Source: CAZXFH01 sp964640055 (lineage in GTDB: Bacteria > Fidelibacterota > UBA2242 > JAFGTP01). Taken from it: a stretch of DNA of 64,000 nt. The stretch is taken from NCBI GenBank assembly GCA_964640055.1, contig CAZXFH010000010.1, forward strand, positions 1-64,000, in the 5' to 3' direction. The position numbers and the translations under genes were made by a program. Shown piece after piece: positions 42,440 to 51,822 of this stretch; positions within the stretch are counted from its first letter, which is position 1; the number at the start of each line of letters is the position of its first letter. The notes under the pieces are model-generated. The model was given only the letters and a program-made list of their open reading frames with translations. It did no database searches and was not told the DNA's origin.

Positions 42440-44914
42440 ATGAAAAGTAATTTTTCTCAAAAAATACAACAATTAATAAAATTAGCCCGCGAAGAAGCGG
42501 TGCGCTTAGAGCAGAATTATGTCGGTTCAGAACACTTGCTTCTCGGCATAATAAAGCAGGAAGACAGCATTGCACTGGAAGTTCTCGAAAATCTGGACGT
42601 GGATGTTGAAGAGTTAATCAAAACTGTTGAGGATTTAATCGGAGAAGAAGCCAGCCAGACCATGGTTATCGGTCGCTTACCCTTAAACAAAGGGGTAGAG
42701 CGTATTTTGCGAAACACCTATACTGAAGCCCGTATCATGAAGTCAGAGGTCATTGGTGACGAGCATATTCTGCTATCTATTTTAAAGGAAAACGAAGGCA
42801 TTGCCGCTGAAGCACTGGCAAATTTCGGTGTGGATTACTCTGCATTTAAATCGGAAATAATGAATCCCTTAAATATCAGCGAAGTGAATTCGAAAAAGAA
42901 AAAAAGCAAGACACCGGCCTTGGATCATTTTTCCCGAGATATAACCGCCAAGGCCAAAAATGATAATCTTGATCCAGTCATCGGTCGTGATAAGGAAATT
43001 GAACGTGTGGCTCAGATACTTTCCCGACGTAAGAAAAACAATCCGGTTCTTATTGGTGAACCCGGTGTAGGAAAAACCGCCATTGCCGAAGGATTAGCGT
43101 TGCGGATTGTCAGTAAAAATGTTCCCCGTCTGCTTTTCAACAAACGGATCATCGAGCTAGATCTGGCGTCTATTGTGGCTGGTACCAAATATCGGGGTCA
43201 ATTTGAAGAACGGATGAAGGCGATCATGAAAGAGTTGGAACAAGCCCGAGATGTAATTCTTTTTATCGATGAATTACATACTATCGTGGGGGCTGGTGGA
43301 GCCGGTGGTTCTTTAGATGCTTCCAATATGTTCAAACCCGCTCTGGCGCGCGGAGAAATTCAATGTATCGGTGCCACCACACTTGACGAATACCGTAAAT
43401 ATATTGAGAAAGATGGTGCTCTGGAGAGACGTTTTCAGAAGATCATGGTTAATCCGCCGCTGAAAAAGGAATCGCTCAATATCTTAAAAGGTTTGCAAGA
43501 ACGCTATGAGGATCACCACGGTGTTAAATATACCAGTGAGGCTCTCTGGCGTGCAGTAGAACTCAGTGATCGCTATATAACCGATAAATTTTTACCTGAT
43601 AAAGCCATTGATGTAATGGACGAAGCCGGCTCAAAGGTGCATTTACGGGAAGTGATTGTTCCTGATGAAATTGTCTCCTTGGAGAGGGAAATAGAAGAGA
43701 TTGAAGATCAAAAGGAACAAGTGGTTAAAAACCAGAATTTTGAAAAAGCGGCCCGCTTAAGAGACCGGGAGCGTAAAGTCCGCAACCGGTTGGAAAAGGC
43801 CCATGATAAATGGCATGCAGAAGCCGGAGGCGACCATGGTATTCTGGTAACCGAAGATGATATGGCTGATGTAGTCACCATGATGACCGGGATTCCGGTT
43901 AATACGGTTTTGGCAAATGAGAATAAAAAGTTATTGGACATCGAGAAAGGGTTGAGGAAATACATTGTAGGGCAGAGTGATGCCATCGGCACCATCGGGA
44001 AGGCCATCCGCAGAGCGCGAGCAGGTTTAAAAGATCCCAGTCGCCCGATCGGATCCTTTCTGTTTCTGGGACCCACCGGAGTTGGCAAAACCGAGCTGGC
44101 TAAGGTACTTGCCGGGTATCTTTTTGATACCCGAGATGCATTAATTAAAGTCGATATGTCCGAATACATGGAAAAATTTGCAGTTTCGCGTCTGGTAGGT
44201 GCTCCTCCGGGATATGTGGGATATGAAGAAGGCGGCGAATTGACCGAGCAGGTACGCCGGCGTCCCTATTCTGTTGTTCTTTTTGATGAAATTGAAAAGG
44301 CCCATCCGGATGTTTATAATATTTTACTGCAAATTTTTGACGATGGATCTCTGACCGATAGTTTCGGAAGGCGGGTAGACTTTAAAAATACCATAATAAT
44401 CCTGACTTCCAATATTGGTACCCGGAAATTATATAAAGGTACGATCGGATTTGCCGAGAGTACGGCCGACAAAGAATTTGAGCAGAACAAGAAAAAAATC
44501 TTTACTGAAATACATAAGCAGTTTCGGCCGGAATTCATCAATCGGCTGGATGAAACTGTTGTTTTTCGCTCCTTGAGCAAGGAGGATATCCTTAAAATTA
44601 TCGACTTCCAACTGGATATAATCCGCAATAATTTGATGGCATCGGATACCACTTTGGAGATTAGTACACAGGCAAAGGAACTGATTTTTGAGCAAGGGTT
44701 TGTACCCAAATTTGGTGCCCGTTCAATTAAACGCGCCATCCGGTATATGATCGAAAATTCCATGGCAGATCAGATATTGCAGAAGAAATTAAGTCGGGGC
44801 AAGACCATCCAGATTAAGCGTAAAAACAACAAGTTGATTTTTGTTCATCCCCAAGGCAAAGACAATTCACGGTCTACCTCGGTTTCAAAAAAGCACTTAA
44901 ACTGCCAGATATAA
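42440..44914 (+). CDS. clpC: ATP-dependent Clp protease ATP-binding subunit ClpC
   Basis: Hexameric Hsp100 unfoldase of 824 residues that feeds proteins to ClpP. Two Clp-N repeats (1-145: AREEAVRLEQNYVGSEHLLLG). First AAA+ domain with Walker A GEPGVGKT and FIDELHTIVGAG. A short middle region with a UVR-like motif (QVVKNQNFEKAARLRDRER), typical of ClpC rather than ClpB. Second AAA+ domain with GPTGVGKTELAK, then GAPPGYVGYEEGG and a C-terminal D2-small domain. It is followed by 174 bp and then dnaK. No CtsR/McsA/McsB genes lie nearby. Confidence 0.94.
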   Translation: MKSNFSQKIQQLIKLAREEAVRLEQNYVGSEHLLLGIIKQEDSIALEVLENLDVDVEELIKTVEDLIGEEASQTMVIGRLPLNKGVERILRNTYTEARIMKSEVIGDEHILLSILKENEGIAAEALANFGVDYSAFKSEIMNPLNISEVNSKKKKSKTPALDHFSRDITAKAKNDNLDPVIGRDKEIERVAQILSRRKKNNPVLIGEPGVGKTAIAEGLALRIVSKNVPRLLFNKRIIELDLASIVAGTKYRGQFEERMKAIMKELEQARDVILFIDELHTIVGAGGAGGSLDASNMFKPALARGEIQCIGATTLDEYRKYIEKDGALERRFQKIMVNPPLKKESLNILKGLQERYEDHHGVKYTSEALWRAVELSDRYITDKFLPDKAIDVMDEAGSKVHLREVIVPDEIVSLEREIEEIEDQKEQVVKNQNFEKAARLRDRERKVRNRLEKAHDKWHAEAGGDHGILVTEDDMADVVTMMTGIPVNTVLANENKKLLDIEKGLRKYIVGQSDAIGTIGKAIRRARAGLKDPSRPIGSFLFLGPTGVGKTELAKVLAGYLFDTRDALIKVDMSEYMEKFAVSRLVGAPPGYVGYEEGGELTEQVRRRPYSVVLFDEIEKAHPDVYNILLQIFDDGSLTDSFGRRVDFKNTIIILTSNIGTRKLYKGTIGFAESTADKEFEQNKKKIFTEIHKQFRPEFINRLDETVVFRSLSKEDILKIIDFQLDIIRNNLMASDTTLEISTQAKELIFEQGFVPKFGARSIKRAIRYMIENSMADQILQKKLSRGKTIQIKRKNNKLIFVHPQGKDNSRSTSVSKKHLNCQI

Positions 44915-45088
44915 GCCAATATTTCATAATATAACATCATTTTAATCCAATCCAGTTAATTGTATGCCGTTATGACGTATAAACGGAATGGCATAGCATT
45001 TGACGCATATAGTAATGACATTTGAAAAAAGATAATTATGTTATTTATACAGCGCAAATTTTAATAAAAAGATAATAAGGAGCAAAAT

Positions 45089-47035
45089 ATGGGAAAAATA
45101 ATAGGAATTGATTTAGGAACAACCAATTCGTGTGTTGCCGTAATGGAAGGCGGTAAACCAAAAGTATTGGAAAATGCTGAGGGTCATTCAGTAACGCCCT
45201 CGGTAGTGGTTTTTAAAAAAGATGGTGAACGAGTGGTCGGTGATACCGCCAAACGGCAGATCGTGACCAATCATGACCGGGCCATATATTCCATTAAAAG
45301 GTTCATGGGACGCACCTATAAAGAGGTACAGAATGAGATCAAGGAGGTACCTTTTAAAGTTATTGAAGGTCCGAATGGCGATGCCCGTGTAAAGGTAGCG
45401 GATAATGAATATTCTCCCCCTGAGATCAGTGCGATGGTTTTGCAGAAAATGCGGCAAACTGCCGAAGAGAAATTAGGTGAAAAAATCAAAGAAGCAGTTG
45501 TTACTGTACCGGCTTATTTTAATGACTCACAACGTCAGGCAACGAAGGATGCCGGTAAGATTGCCGGTCTGGATGTGAAACGGATCATAAATGAACCGAC
45601 CGCTGCGGCTCTGGCCTACGGTTTGGATAAGAAAAAAGATGAACGCGTAGCTGTCTATGACTTGGGCGGCGGAACTTTTGATATTTCCATTCTGGAAATC
45701 GGTGACGGTGTTTTCGAGGTAAAATCCACTAATGGTGATACTCATCTGGGTGGTGATGACTTAGATCAGCGTGTTATCGATTGGTTAGTTGATGAATTCA
45801 AGAAAAAAGAGGGCATTGATCTGAAAAAGGACGATATGGCTATGCAGCGCTTGAAAGAAGCGGCTGAAAAAGCCAAAATCGAGCTGTCTTCTAATAAAGA
45901 AACCGAGATTAATTTACCTTATATTACTGCTGGTGCTGCCGGCCCGATTCATATGCTGGAAAAGTTAACCCGAGCCAAGTTTGAATCGTTAGTAAATGAT
46001 CTGATTGAGAGAACACGTAAACCTTGTCAGACAGCGATGAAAGATGCCAGCGTAAAATCCGGCGATATTGATGAGATTATCCTGGTGGGTGGATCTACGC
46101 GCATACCGGCTGTCCAGAAGCTGGTTACGGAATTATTTGGGAAAGAACCGAATAAAACTGTTAACCCCGATGAAGTTGTTGCTATTGGTGCTGCGATTCA
46201 AGGCGGTGTATTAGGTGGTGAGGTTGATGATCTGTTGCTGCTGGACGTTACCCCCCTATCTTTGGGTATCGAAACTCTGGGTGGTGTAATGACCAAGTTA
46301 ATCCCCCGCAATACGACTATTCCCACTAAAAAGTCAGAAATATTCTCTACGGCGGCTGATAACCAGACCAGTGTAGAGATCCACGTACTTCAGGGTGAGC
46401 GTGAAATGGCCAAAGATAATAAAAGTATTGGTCGTTTTCATTTGGACGGTCTGCCACCGGCACCCCGCGGTGTACCGCAGATCGAAGTCACTTTTGATAT
46501 CGATGCTAATGGCATTTTGAATGTTTCCGCCAAAGATAAAGCCACGGGTAAAGAACAAAGTGTCCGTATCGAGACATCCAGCGGATTAAGTGAAAATGAA
46601 ATTGACGAGATGGTGGATGAAGCCAAAAAGCATGAAGAGGAAGATAAGAAGCGACGCGAAGAGATCGAAACCCGCAACCAGGCCGATCAATTGATTTACC
46701 AGACTGAAAAGAATGTCAGTGAATATGGAGATAAATTGAATTCCGATGATAAAGGCAAGATCAACGAAGCTGTGGAAGAGTTAAAGAAAATCAAGGATTC
46801 CGGTGATATACAAAAAATCAAGGAAGGTATTGAGAATCTGAATAAAGCCTGGTCGGAGATTTCTTCCAAGATGTATCAGCAGACACAGGGACAGCAGCAG
46901 CCCGGTGGAGGTACTGGGGCCCAAACTGGTGGACAACAGCAGAAACAAGAGCAGGCAGAAGAGAGCAAGAGCGATAAAGAGGAAGAAGTCGAAGACGCCG
47001 ATTTCGAAGTCGTCGATGATGATGAAAATAAATAA
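45089..47035 (+). CDS. dnaK: Chaperone protein DnaK (Hsp70)
   Basis: ATP-dependent folding chaperone, 648 residues. ATPase domain: GIDLGTTNSCVAVMEGG at the front, AYFNDSQRQATKDAG, NEPTAAALAYG, VYDLGGGTFDIS and VGGSTRIPAVQ. Substrate domain: LLLDVTPLSLGIET, then the helical lid, a Gln/Gly-rich linker and an acidic end (EEEVEDADFEVVDDDENK). AAGGAG precedes the ATG. grpE and dnaJ are not beside it. The upstream 174 bp lacks a CIRCE element (TTAGCACTC-N9-GAGTGCTAA); only an imperfect inverted repeat (ATGCCGTT...GGCAT) near 44963-44993 is seen. A terminator follows. Confidence 0.97.
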   Translation: MGKIIGIDLGTTNSCVAVMEGGKPKVLENAEGHSVTPSVVVFKKDGERVVGDTAKRQIVTNHDRAIYSIKRFMGRTYKEVQNEIKEVPFKVIEGPNGDARVKVADNEYSPPEISAMVLQKMRQTAEEKLGEKIKEAVVTVPAYFNDSQRQATKDAGKIAGLDVKRIINEPTAAALAYGLDKKKDERVAVYDLGGGTFDISILEIGDGVFEVKSTNGDTHLGGDDLDQRVIDWLVDEFKKKEGIDLKKDDMAMQRLKEAAEKAKIELSSNKETEINLPYITAGAAGPIHMLEKLTRAKFESLVNDLIERTRKPCQTAMKDASVKSGDIDEIILVGGSTRIPAVQKLVTELFGKEPNKTVNPDEVVAIGAAIQGGVLGGEVDDLLLLDVTPLSLGIETLGGVMTKLIPRNTTIPTKKSEIFSTAADNQTSVEIHVLQGEREMAKDNKSIGRFHLDGLPPAPRGVPQIEVTFDIDANGILNVSAKDKATGKEQSVRIETSSGLSENEIDEMVDEAKKHEEEDKKRREEIETRNQADQLIYQTEKNVSEYGDKLNSDDKGKINEAVEELKKIKDSGDIQKIKEGIENLNKAWSEISSKMYQQTQGQQQPGGGTGAQTGGQQQKQEQAEESKSDKEEEVEDADFEVVDDDENK

Positions 47036-47067
47036 ATAAACATAGATGATACCTGTTTACTAACCCA

Positions 47068-47098
47068 AAAGCGGGGCAAATGTTGCCCCGCTTTATTT
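47068..47098 (+). terminator. Rho-independent terminator after dnaK
   Basis: A 12-bp perfect stem, AAAGCGGGGCAA at 47068-47079 and TTGCCCCGCTTT at 47083-47094, with a 3-nt loop (ATG) and then ATTTAT. It is GC-rich at the core and lies 33 bp after the dnaK stop, closing the long plus-strand block. Confidence 0.93.
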
Positions 47099-47402
47099 AT
47101 ATAGGGATAAGTAGTTCCCAATTCTTTTTTAAATTTATCTATCTGCCACCCAAGGTCAGTGAATTTTAGTCAAGCGTTTTCCTAGTACTTGAAACAGGTA
47201 ATATCATTTGTTACAAAAGGGGTTTCAGGGATAAAAAATCACTCGAATGCAAAGTTAGCCCGGCTCGGAATAGCCGATATCATTGAGATGGACAGACGGT
47301 AGAGGATATTATAAGGATTTATGCGATTTTGATTAATAGAAATTATCAATTATATTGAATCTAGTATTGGAATATTAATGTAAAAAATCAGGAGAGGTAA
47401 AG
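47099..47402. other. Intergenic region with no recognisable gene
   Basis: About 300 bp between the dnaK terminator and the SMP-30-like gene. No reading frame, RNA gene or repeat could be supported. AGGAGAGG just before 47403 is that gene's ribosome site; its promoter must be here but was not placed. Confidence 0.5.
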
Positions 47403-48329
47403 ATGTTAAAACAACATTTAAAATATTTGATAACCGTGTTTTTAATTATTCTGTTGCTCGTGAATCTCAGTTGCCAGAAGAGGCCCCGGACACTCAGTTT
47501 TTCCGATTGGGAGCAAGTTGCCAAGAGACTTGATTTTCCAGAAGGACCTGCTTGGGATGGCAACCGAGCGTTGTATATATCCAACTGTTATGGCGGTTGG
47601 ATTGCTCGTGTAATCGATGCGGAAATGGATACCTTTGTAACTGCCACGTGTGCGGATATTGAAAAAACCAATGGATTGGCGTTTTATGATGATGCGCTCT
47701 ATGCCTGTGATTATGGGCACGGCGCTATTTTGAAAATTAGTGCTGAGAAACAAGTGTCGGTTTATGCGGACAGTTATCGGGGAAAACCTTTTAACCGTCC
47801 CAATGATCTAGCCTTTGATACTCAGGGTAATCTATTTTTCACGGATCCCAGTAGTTATGGTCCTGACCGTTTGGATGGACAGTTGTTTTATATTAACCGG
47901 GAAACCAGAATGGTCACGCTAATTGCCGACAGTCTGGCTTTTCCAAATGGAATTGCTTTTTCACCTAAGGATAAAAAACTGTATGTTTGCGAATCTGCCC
48001 GGGAAAGGGTTATTCGCTATCGCGTCGCACCCGGGGGACGATTAATGGACAAAGAAATTTTCATAGAGTTATCCGGTGGCGATCCTGACGGCATTGCTTT
48101 TGATATGTTGGGAAATTTATATGTGGCTCATTTTGGGAAGGGAGAGCTGGTTGTTGTTGCTCCTGATGGAAGAATAAGCCATCACCTGAAGACACCTGGC
48201 AACAAACCCACCAATGTGGAATTTGGTGGGGCGGATATGCGCACACTATTTTTGACTGAAGTTGAAACTAATAGTCTCTATAAACTCCGCTTAAATGTGG
48301 CTGGTAGTCCCTTACCTCCCAAATTATAA
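47403..48329 (+). CDS. SMP-30/gluconolactonase-like lipoprotein
   Basis: A 308-residue beta-propeller protein anchored as a lipoprotein: signal with lipobox LVNLSC at about residue 24. Propeller features of the SMP-30/LRE family: FPEGPAWDG, NRPNDLAFDTQGNLFFTDPSSYG, FPNGIAFSPKDKKLYVCES, GDPDGIAFDMLGNLYVA, with the metal-site residues Glu (FPEG), Asn (RPND, FPNG) and Asp (GDPDG) in place. Such enzymes hydrolyse sugar lactones or related esters; the substrate is unknown. AGGAGAGG precedes the ATG. It converges with the tricorn gene. Confidence 0.88.
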   Translation: MLKQHLKYLITVFLIILLLVNLSCQKRPRTLSFSDWEQVAKRLDFPEGPAWDGNRALYISNCYGGWIARVIDAEMDTFVTATCADIEKTNGLAFYDDALYACDYGHGAILKISAEKQVSVYADSYRGKPFNRPNDLAFDTQGNLFFTDPSSYGPDRLDGQLFYINRETRMVTLIADSLAFPNGIAFSPKDKKLYVCESARERVIRYRVAPGGRLMDKEIFIELSGGDPDGIAFDMLGNLYVAHFGKGELVVVAPDGRISHHLKTPGNKPTNVEFGGADMRTLFLTEVETNSLYKLRLNVAGSPLPPKL

Positions 48330-48379
48330 TATGGAATTCCTACAAAAAAATGGACAGTAAGAACAGCCCCTGATTAAAT

Positions 48380-51300
48380 TTATTCAAGTGCCGGTTTACT
48401 TTTATCCGGATAAGGCGGTTGTTCAGGTAATTTTTTTGGATCTTCCCGTAGTTTTTTAATCAGTAAATCAACTGCCTTCTCCAATTGCGGATCTTTTCCC
48501 TGGAGAACTTCAGCAGGAGGATTGGTCACTTCGATCGTAGGTTCCACGCCATGTCCCTCAATGATCCATTGGCTGGGCCAGGTATATTCACCGAACTGGG
48601 GTGGCGTTGTTACGCCTTCATCGATCAATTTCTGATGGGGTTCAATCCCTACGGCACCGCCCCAGGTGCGCTCACCAATGACTTCGCCCAATCCATGTTT
48701 TTTCCAACTATGGGTAAATATTTCACCGTCTGAGCCGGTATCCCGGTTGATTAGAAGTACCAGATGTCCATAGAATACTCTTTCCGGTGTCCGAATGGTT
48801 TTGCCTTCCCGGGGTTGGGTCAGTTGTAGTAATTTGCGTTCCAAACGGTCAATGATCATTTTACTGGTGAAGCCACCCCCATTATAACGAGCATCAATAA
48901 TAAAGGCCTGTTTATAGTAGTGAGGATAGAAGATTTTAGAAAACTCGATCAGACCATCTTCCATCATATTAGGCAGGTGCAGGTAACCGATTTTGTCTGA
49001 TCGCTTGTAGACATACTCACGATTGTTATCGACCCACTGATAGTAGCGTAATCTATATTCCGAACTAAGTGGTTTAAGGATATATTTTTCAGAGCCCTCT
49101 AAATCCGGTTTGGAGTTATAAGTTAATTCAATAATATCTCCAGTTTTTTTCTGCAGGTATTTGAATATATTATCTCCGGTCTTAATCAACTGGCCATCAA
49201 TGGCTATAATATAGTCACCGGCTTGGATCGGACAACCAGGTGTCAAGAGGGGTGAACGAATATCGGTATGTAGGGGATTGTAGGGTAGAATATTTTTAAT
49301 GCGCGGGTATTTCATGGGAGCGGGTTTTTCAAAATCGGCGCCCAGGTAAGCCACTGAAATCCGCTCTGTATGTTCGATATCACCACCATAAACATAGGTA
49401 TGACTGGCGTTTAGTTCGGCGATCATCTCACCGATCAGATAATTCAGATCTGCACGTGTGCCGCAATAGGGCACGAATTTGATATATTTCTGTTTGACTT
49501 TTTGCCAGTCAACTTCATGCATATCCGGGTCATAAAACCAATCTCTTTGGATCCGCCAGGCTTCGCTAAAAATTTGCTGAAATTCCGAGAGACGATCAAT
49601 CTTGACATCCACATCGCTGAGGGACAGAAACCCATCGCCAATGCTTGCTGGTGTGCCTGCAGCTACCACTCCAAAACTATATCCGGCTTTATAGATTAAT
49701 TTTTTCCCGTCAGGTGAGAGATGGTATTGACTGATACCATTCATAAGGAACTGCTCTTTTTCGGATTCCATATCAAATTTGTAGAGATCGAGATTGGTTT
49801 TTTGATAGTCATCGGTCACGGTTTGGTATTTAAGAAATTCATTTTTCTCTTTGCGCAGGAACAGACAGCCACCCTCAATAGCAGTTAAGCGGAATAAATT
49901 TCCAGCGGGAATGGGTACCGGTTGGATACGTTGTGCAAAGTCTTTTAGGGTGATAAGCACATCATCACTACTATTTTCCTCGTTCGGAGCTGCCTGGTCA
50001 GTAATGTTTTTCGGAGCAAAAGGGGAGGGGACATCCTGGTTCAGGATAAGCAGATGGGGTTGAGCCGTATTAAGGAAGATAAAGTTCTGGTCGATAAATC
50101 CCATGATAGGCTCCAGGTTACGACTGGAGAGGAAATAGAGGAATTTACCATTTTTACTAAAGGATGGGCTCCAGTCGCGGGTTAAGTCACTGGTAATGCG
50201 GTAAGTCTTATTTTTTTCCATAGAATATAAAAATATGGATTCATAGAGCGATTGTTCCATTTTGGCGTAGGCGATCCATTTACTATCAGGGGACCAACAA
50301 TAGTCCTGGATTCCCCAACGCTCCCAGGCATCATCATAATGACTCTGATCAATAATACGATGCTTGCCATTTTCTACGGTAACTATATTCAGGCGCATAT
50401 ATTTATCGTGGTAAAGAATATATTTGCTATCCGGCGACCAGACCGGGTTCATGAGGAACCCCTGATTGCCTTTGGTTAACTGCTGCCAGTCCGCATAATC
50501 GTAGGGATCTGTAATATAGAGTTCTTCTTCACCGGTTTTATCGGAGAAAAAGGCTACTTTTTGACCGTCCGGGGACCAGACCGGATTTTTCTCGCGGGAC
50601 TCAGAGCTATTGGTCAGATTGTAGTTAACCCCTTCCTCGGCCGGCAGGTTGATAATCTCCCCGCGGATATCAAAAATTGCACGGTTGCCTTCAGGGGAGA
50701 GACCAAAGCCTCCGGCATATTGGGAGGCGTTGATATAACTATGACGAACCTTGACCCGGTCGGTGGGAATTTCGATATCCAGAGGGATGGTGTCAGAGTT
50801 TTGTAGATCTAATAAGAACAGGGATTCCGCATACTGATAGATGATGTGGTTAGGTCCTAGGGAAGGATACTTAACATCATAGTCATCATAGTTAGTCATT
50901 TGCTCAATTTCTCCGGTTTCCAGTTGGTATCTGAATAAATTAAGGGTACCATTTTCGCGGTCGGAAGCAAAGTAAATATGGTTTTTGTGCCACATGGGGA
51001 AATTATCAGTGCCTTTGAAGGTGGTAATGGGCTGGTAATCGCCTGTACTGATTTTCCCCACCCAGATATCCTGGGCTAAGCCGCCTTTATACCGTTTCCA
51101 ATTGCGAAATTCACGGGAAATACGGTTATAGGCCAACAGCTGGGCATCGGGAGAAAGGGTTGCCAAACCAGCCCGGTCAACGTTTACTTTTTCAGGAACG
51201 CCGCCATAAATAGGGGCTTTGTAAAGCTGATGCGCCCGATATGGATAATCGCGCCGGGAGCGGAACAGAATGTGTTTGCCGTCGGGATACCAGTCAATAA

Positions 51301-51640
51301 CCAGATCAGAAGTCGGATGATAGGTTAATTGACGGGGTGAACTGCCCTGAACTTCCATAACATAAACATCATTGCCCCCGTCATAATTAGCGGTAAAGGC
51401 CAACATGGAACCATCGGGGCTGAATTTTGCATATATCTCGGTACCCTCACCTCGCGTAATCCGCTTGGCAGGTCCCTGAACTTGATTACTGTCCAGGGTT
51501 ACCAGCCACAGGTCGTTCTCGTAGCTGAAAACGATATGCCTGGCAGATATATCGGCGAATCGCATAAGATGAGATTTAGCACCTAAAGATTGGACGGAGA
51601 TTAGCAATGATAAAAGCATTGTCATACAAAATCTAAACAT
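48380..51640 (-). CDS. Tricorn protease homologue, exported (S41 family)
   Basis: Large peptidase of 1,086 residues that cuts peptides to short products. A signal peptide (about 1-21, MLLSLLISVQSLGA) sends it out of the cytoplasm, unlike archaeal tricorn. The N-terminal two-thirds hold WD40/PD40-type propeller strands (KFSPDGSMLAFTANYDGG, PVWSPDGQKVAFFSDKTGEEELY). The C-terminal third is the catalytic core with a PDZ domain (PIQAGDYIIAIDGQLI). Catalytic His747 lies in NASHTYVYG and Ser970 in GSDGEIF, close to positions 746 and 965 of Thermoplasma tricorn. Single-gene unit. Confidence 0.92.
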   Translation of the reverse strand: MFRFCMTMLLSLLISVQSLGAKSHLMRFADISARHIVFSYENDLWLVTLDSNQVQGPAKRITRGEGTEIYAKFSPDGSMLAFTANYDGGNDVYVMEVQGSSPRQLTYHPTSDLVIDWYPDGKHILFRSRRDYPYRAHQLYKAPIYGGVPEKVNVDRAGLATLSPDAQLLAYNRISREFRNWKRYKGGLAQDIWVGKISTGDYQPITTFKGTDNFPMWHKNHIYFASDRENGTLNLFRYQLETGEIEQMTNYDDYDVKYPSLGPNHIIYQYAESLFLLDLQNSDTIPLDIEIPTDRVKVRHSYINASQYAGGFGLSPEGNRAIFDIRGEIINLPAEEGVNYNLTNSSESREKNPVWSPDGQKVAFFSDKTGEEELYITDPYDYADWQQLTKGNQGFLMNPVWSPDSKYILYHDKYMRLNIVTVENGKHRIIDQSHYDDAWERWGIQDYCWSPDSKWIAYAKMEQSLYESIFLYSMEKNKTYRITSDLTRDWSPSFSKNGKFLYFLSSRNLEPIMGFIDQNFIFLNTAQPHLLILNQDVPSPFAPKNITDQAAPNEENSSDDVLITLKDFAQRIQPVPIPAGNLFRLTAIEGGCLFLRKEKNEFLKYQTVTDDYQKTNLDLYKFDMESEKEQFLMNGISQYHLSPDGKKLIYKAGYSFGVVAAGTPASIGDGFLSLSDVDVKIDRLSEFQQIFSEAWRIQRDWFYDPDMHEVDWQKVKQKYIKFVPYCGTRADLNYLIGEMIAELNASHTYVYGGDIEHTERISVAYLGADFEKPAPMKYPRIKNILPYNPLHTDIRSPLLTPGCPIQAGDYIIAIDGQLIKTGDNIFKYLQKKTGDIIELTYNSKPDLEGSEKYILKPLSSEYRLRYYQWVDNNREYVYKRSDKIGYLHLPNMMEDGLIEFSKIFYPHYYKQAFIIDARYNGGGFTSKMIIDRLERKLLQLTQPREGKTIRTPERVFYGHLVLLINRDTGSDGEIFTHSWKKHGLGEVIGERTWGGAVGIEPHQKLIDEGVTTPPQFGEYTWPSQWIIEGHGVEPTIEVTNPPAEVLQGKDPQLEKAVDLLIKKLREDPKKLPEQPPYPDKSKPALE

Positions 51641-51793
51641 AGTTTTTCCTTTCCAAATTTATTGTAAATATAAATATGCTGTTACTCCGAAGTCACAAAT
51701 TGAAATTAATTAATTATTTGGTTTTATGCATCAAAAAACGATGTGGTCTGCTATGCAAAATGAACTTGGTCGCTTACCAAATAATGATTAATC

Positions 51794-51808
51794 TTACCCC
51801 TAGGGTAA
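51794..51808. promoter_or_regulatory. 15-bp palindrome TTACCCCTAGGGTAA before the UroD-family gene
   Basis: Arms TTACCC and GGGTAA around CTA, ending a few bases before the ribosome site (GGAG at about 51814) of the first UroD-family gene. It could be an operator or an mRNA hairpin that masks the ribosome site. No matching regulator was recognised. Confidence 0.4.
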
Positions 51809-51822
51809 ATTGTCGGAGATTA

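Noticed and set aside
45009..45088. CIRCE heat-shock operator before dnaK
   Set aside because: No TTAGCACTC/GAGTGCTAA arms are present; only an imperfect inverted repeat further up, too weak to name.
51641..51822. Cobalamin riboswitch before the UroD/CobW unit
   Set aside because: I looked because of the corrinoid link; no B12 box or matching long fold was recognisable in the 180-bp leader.
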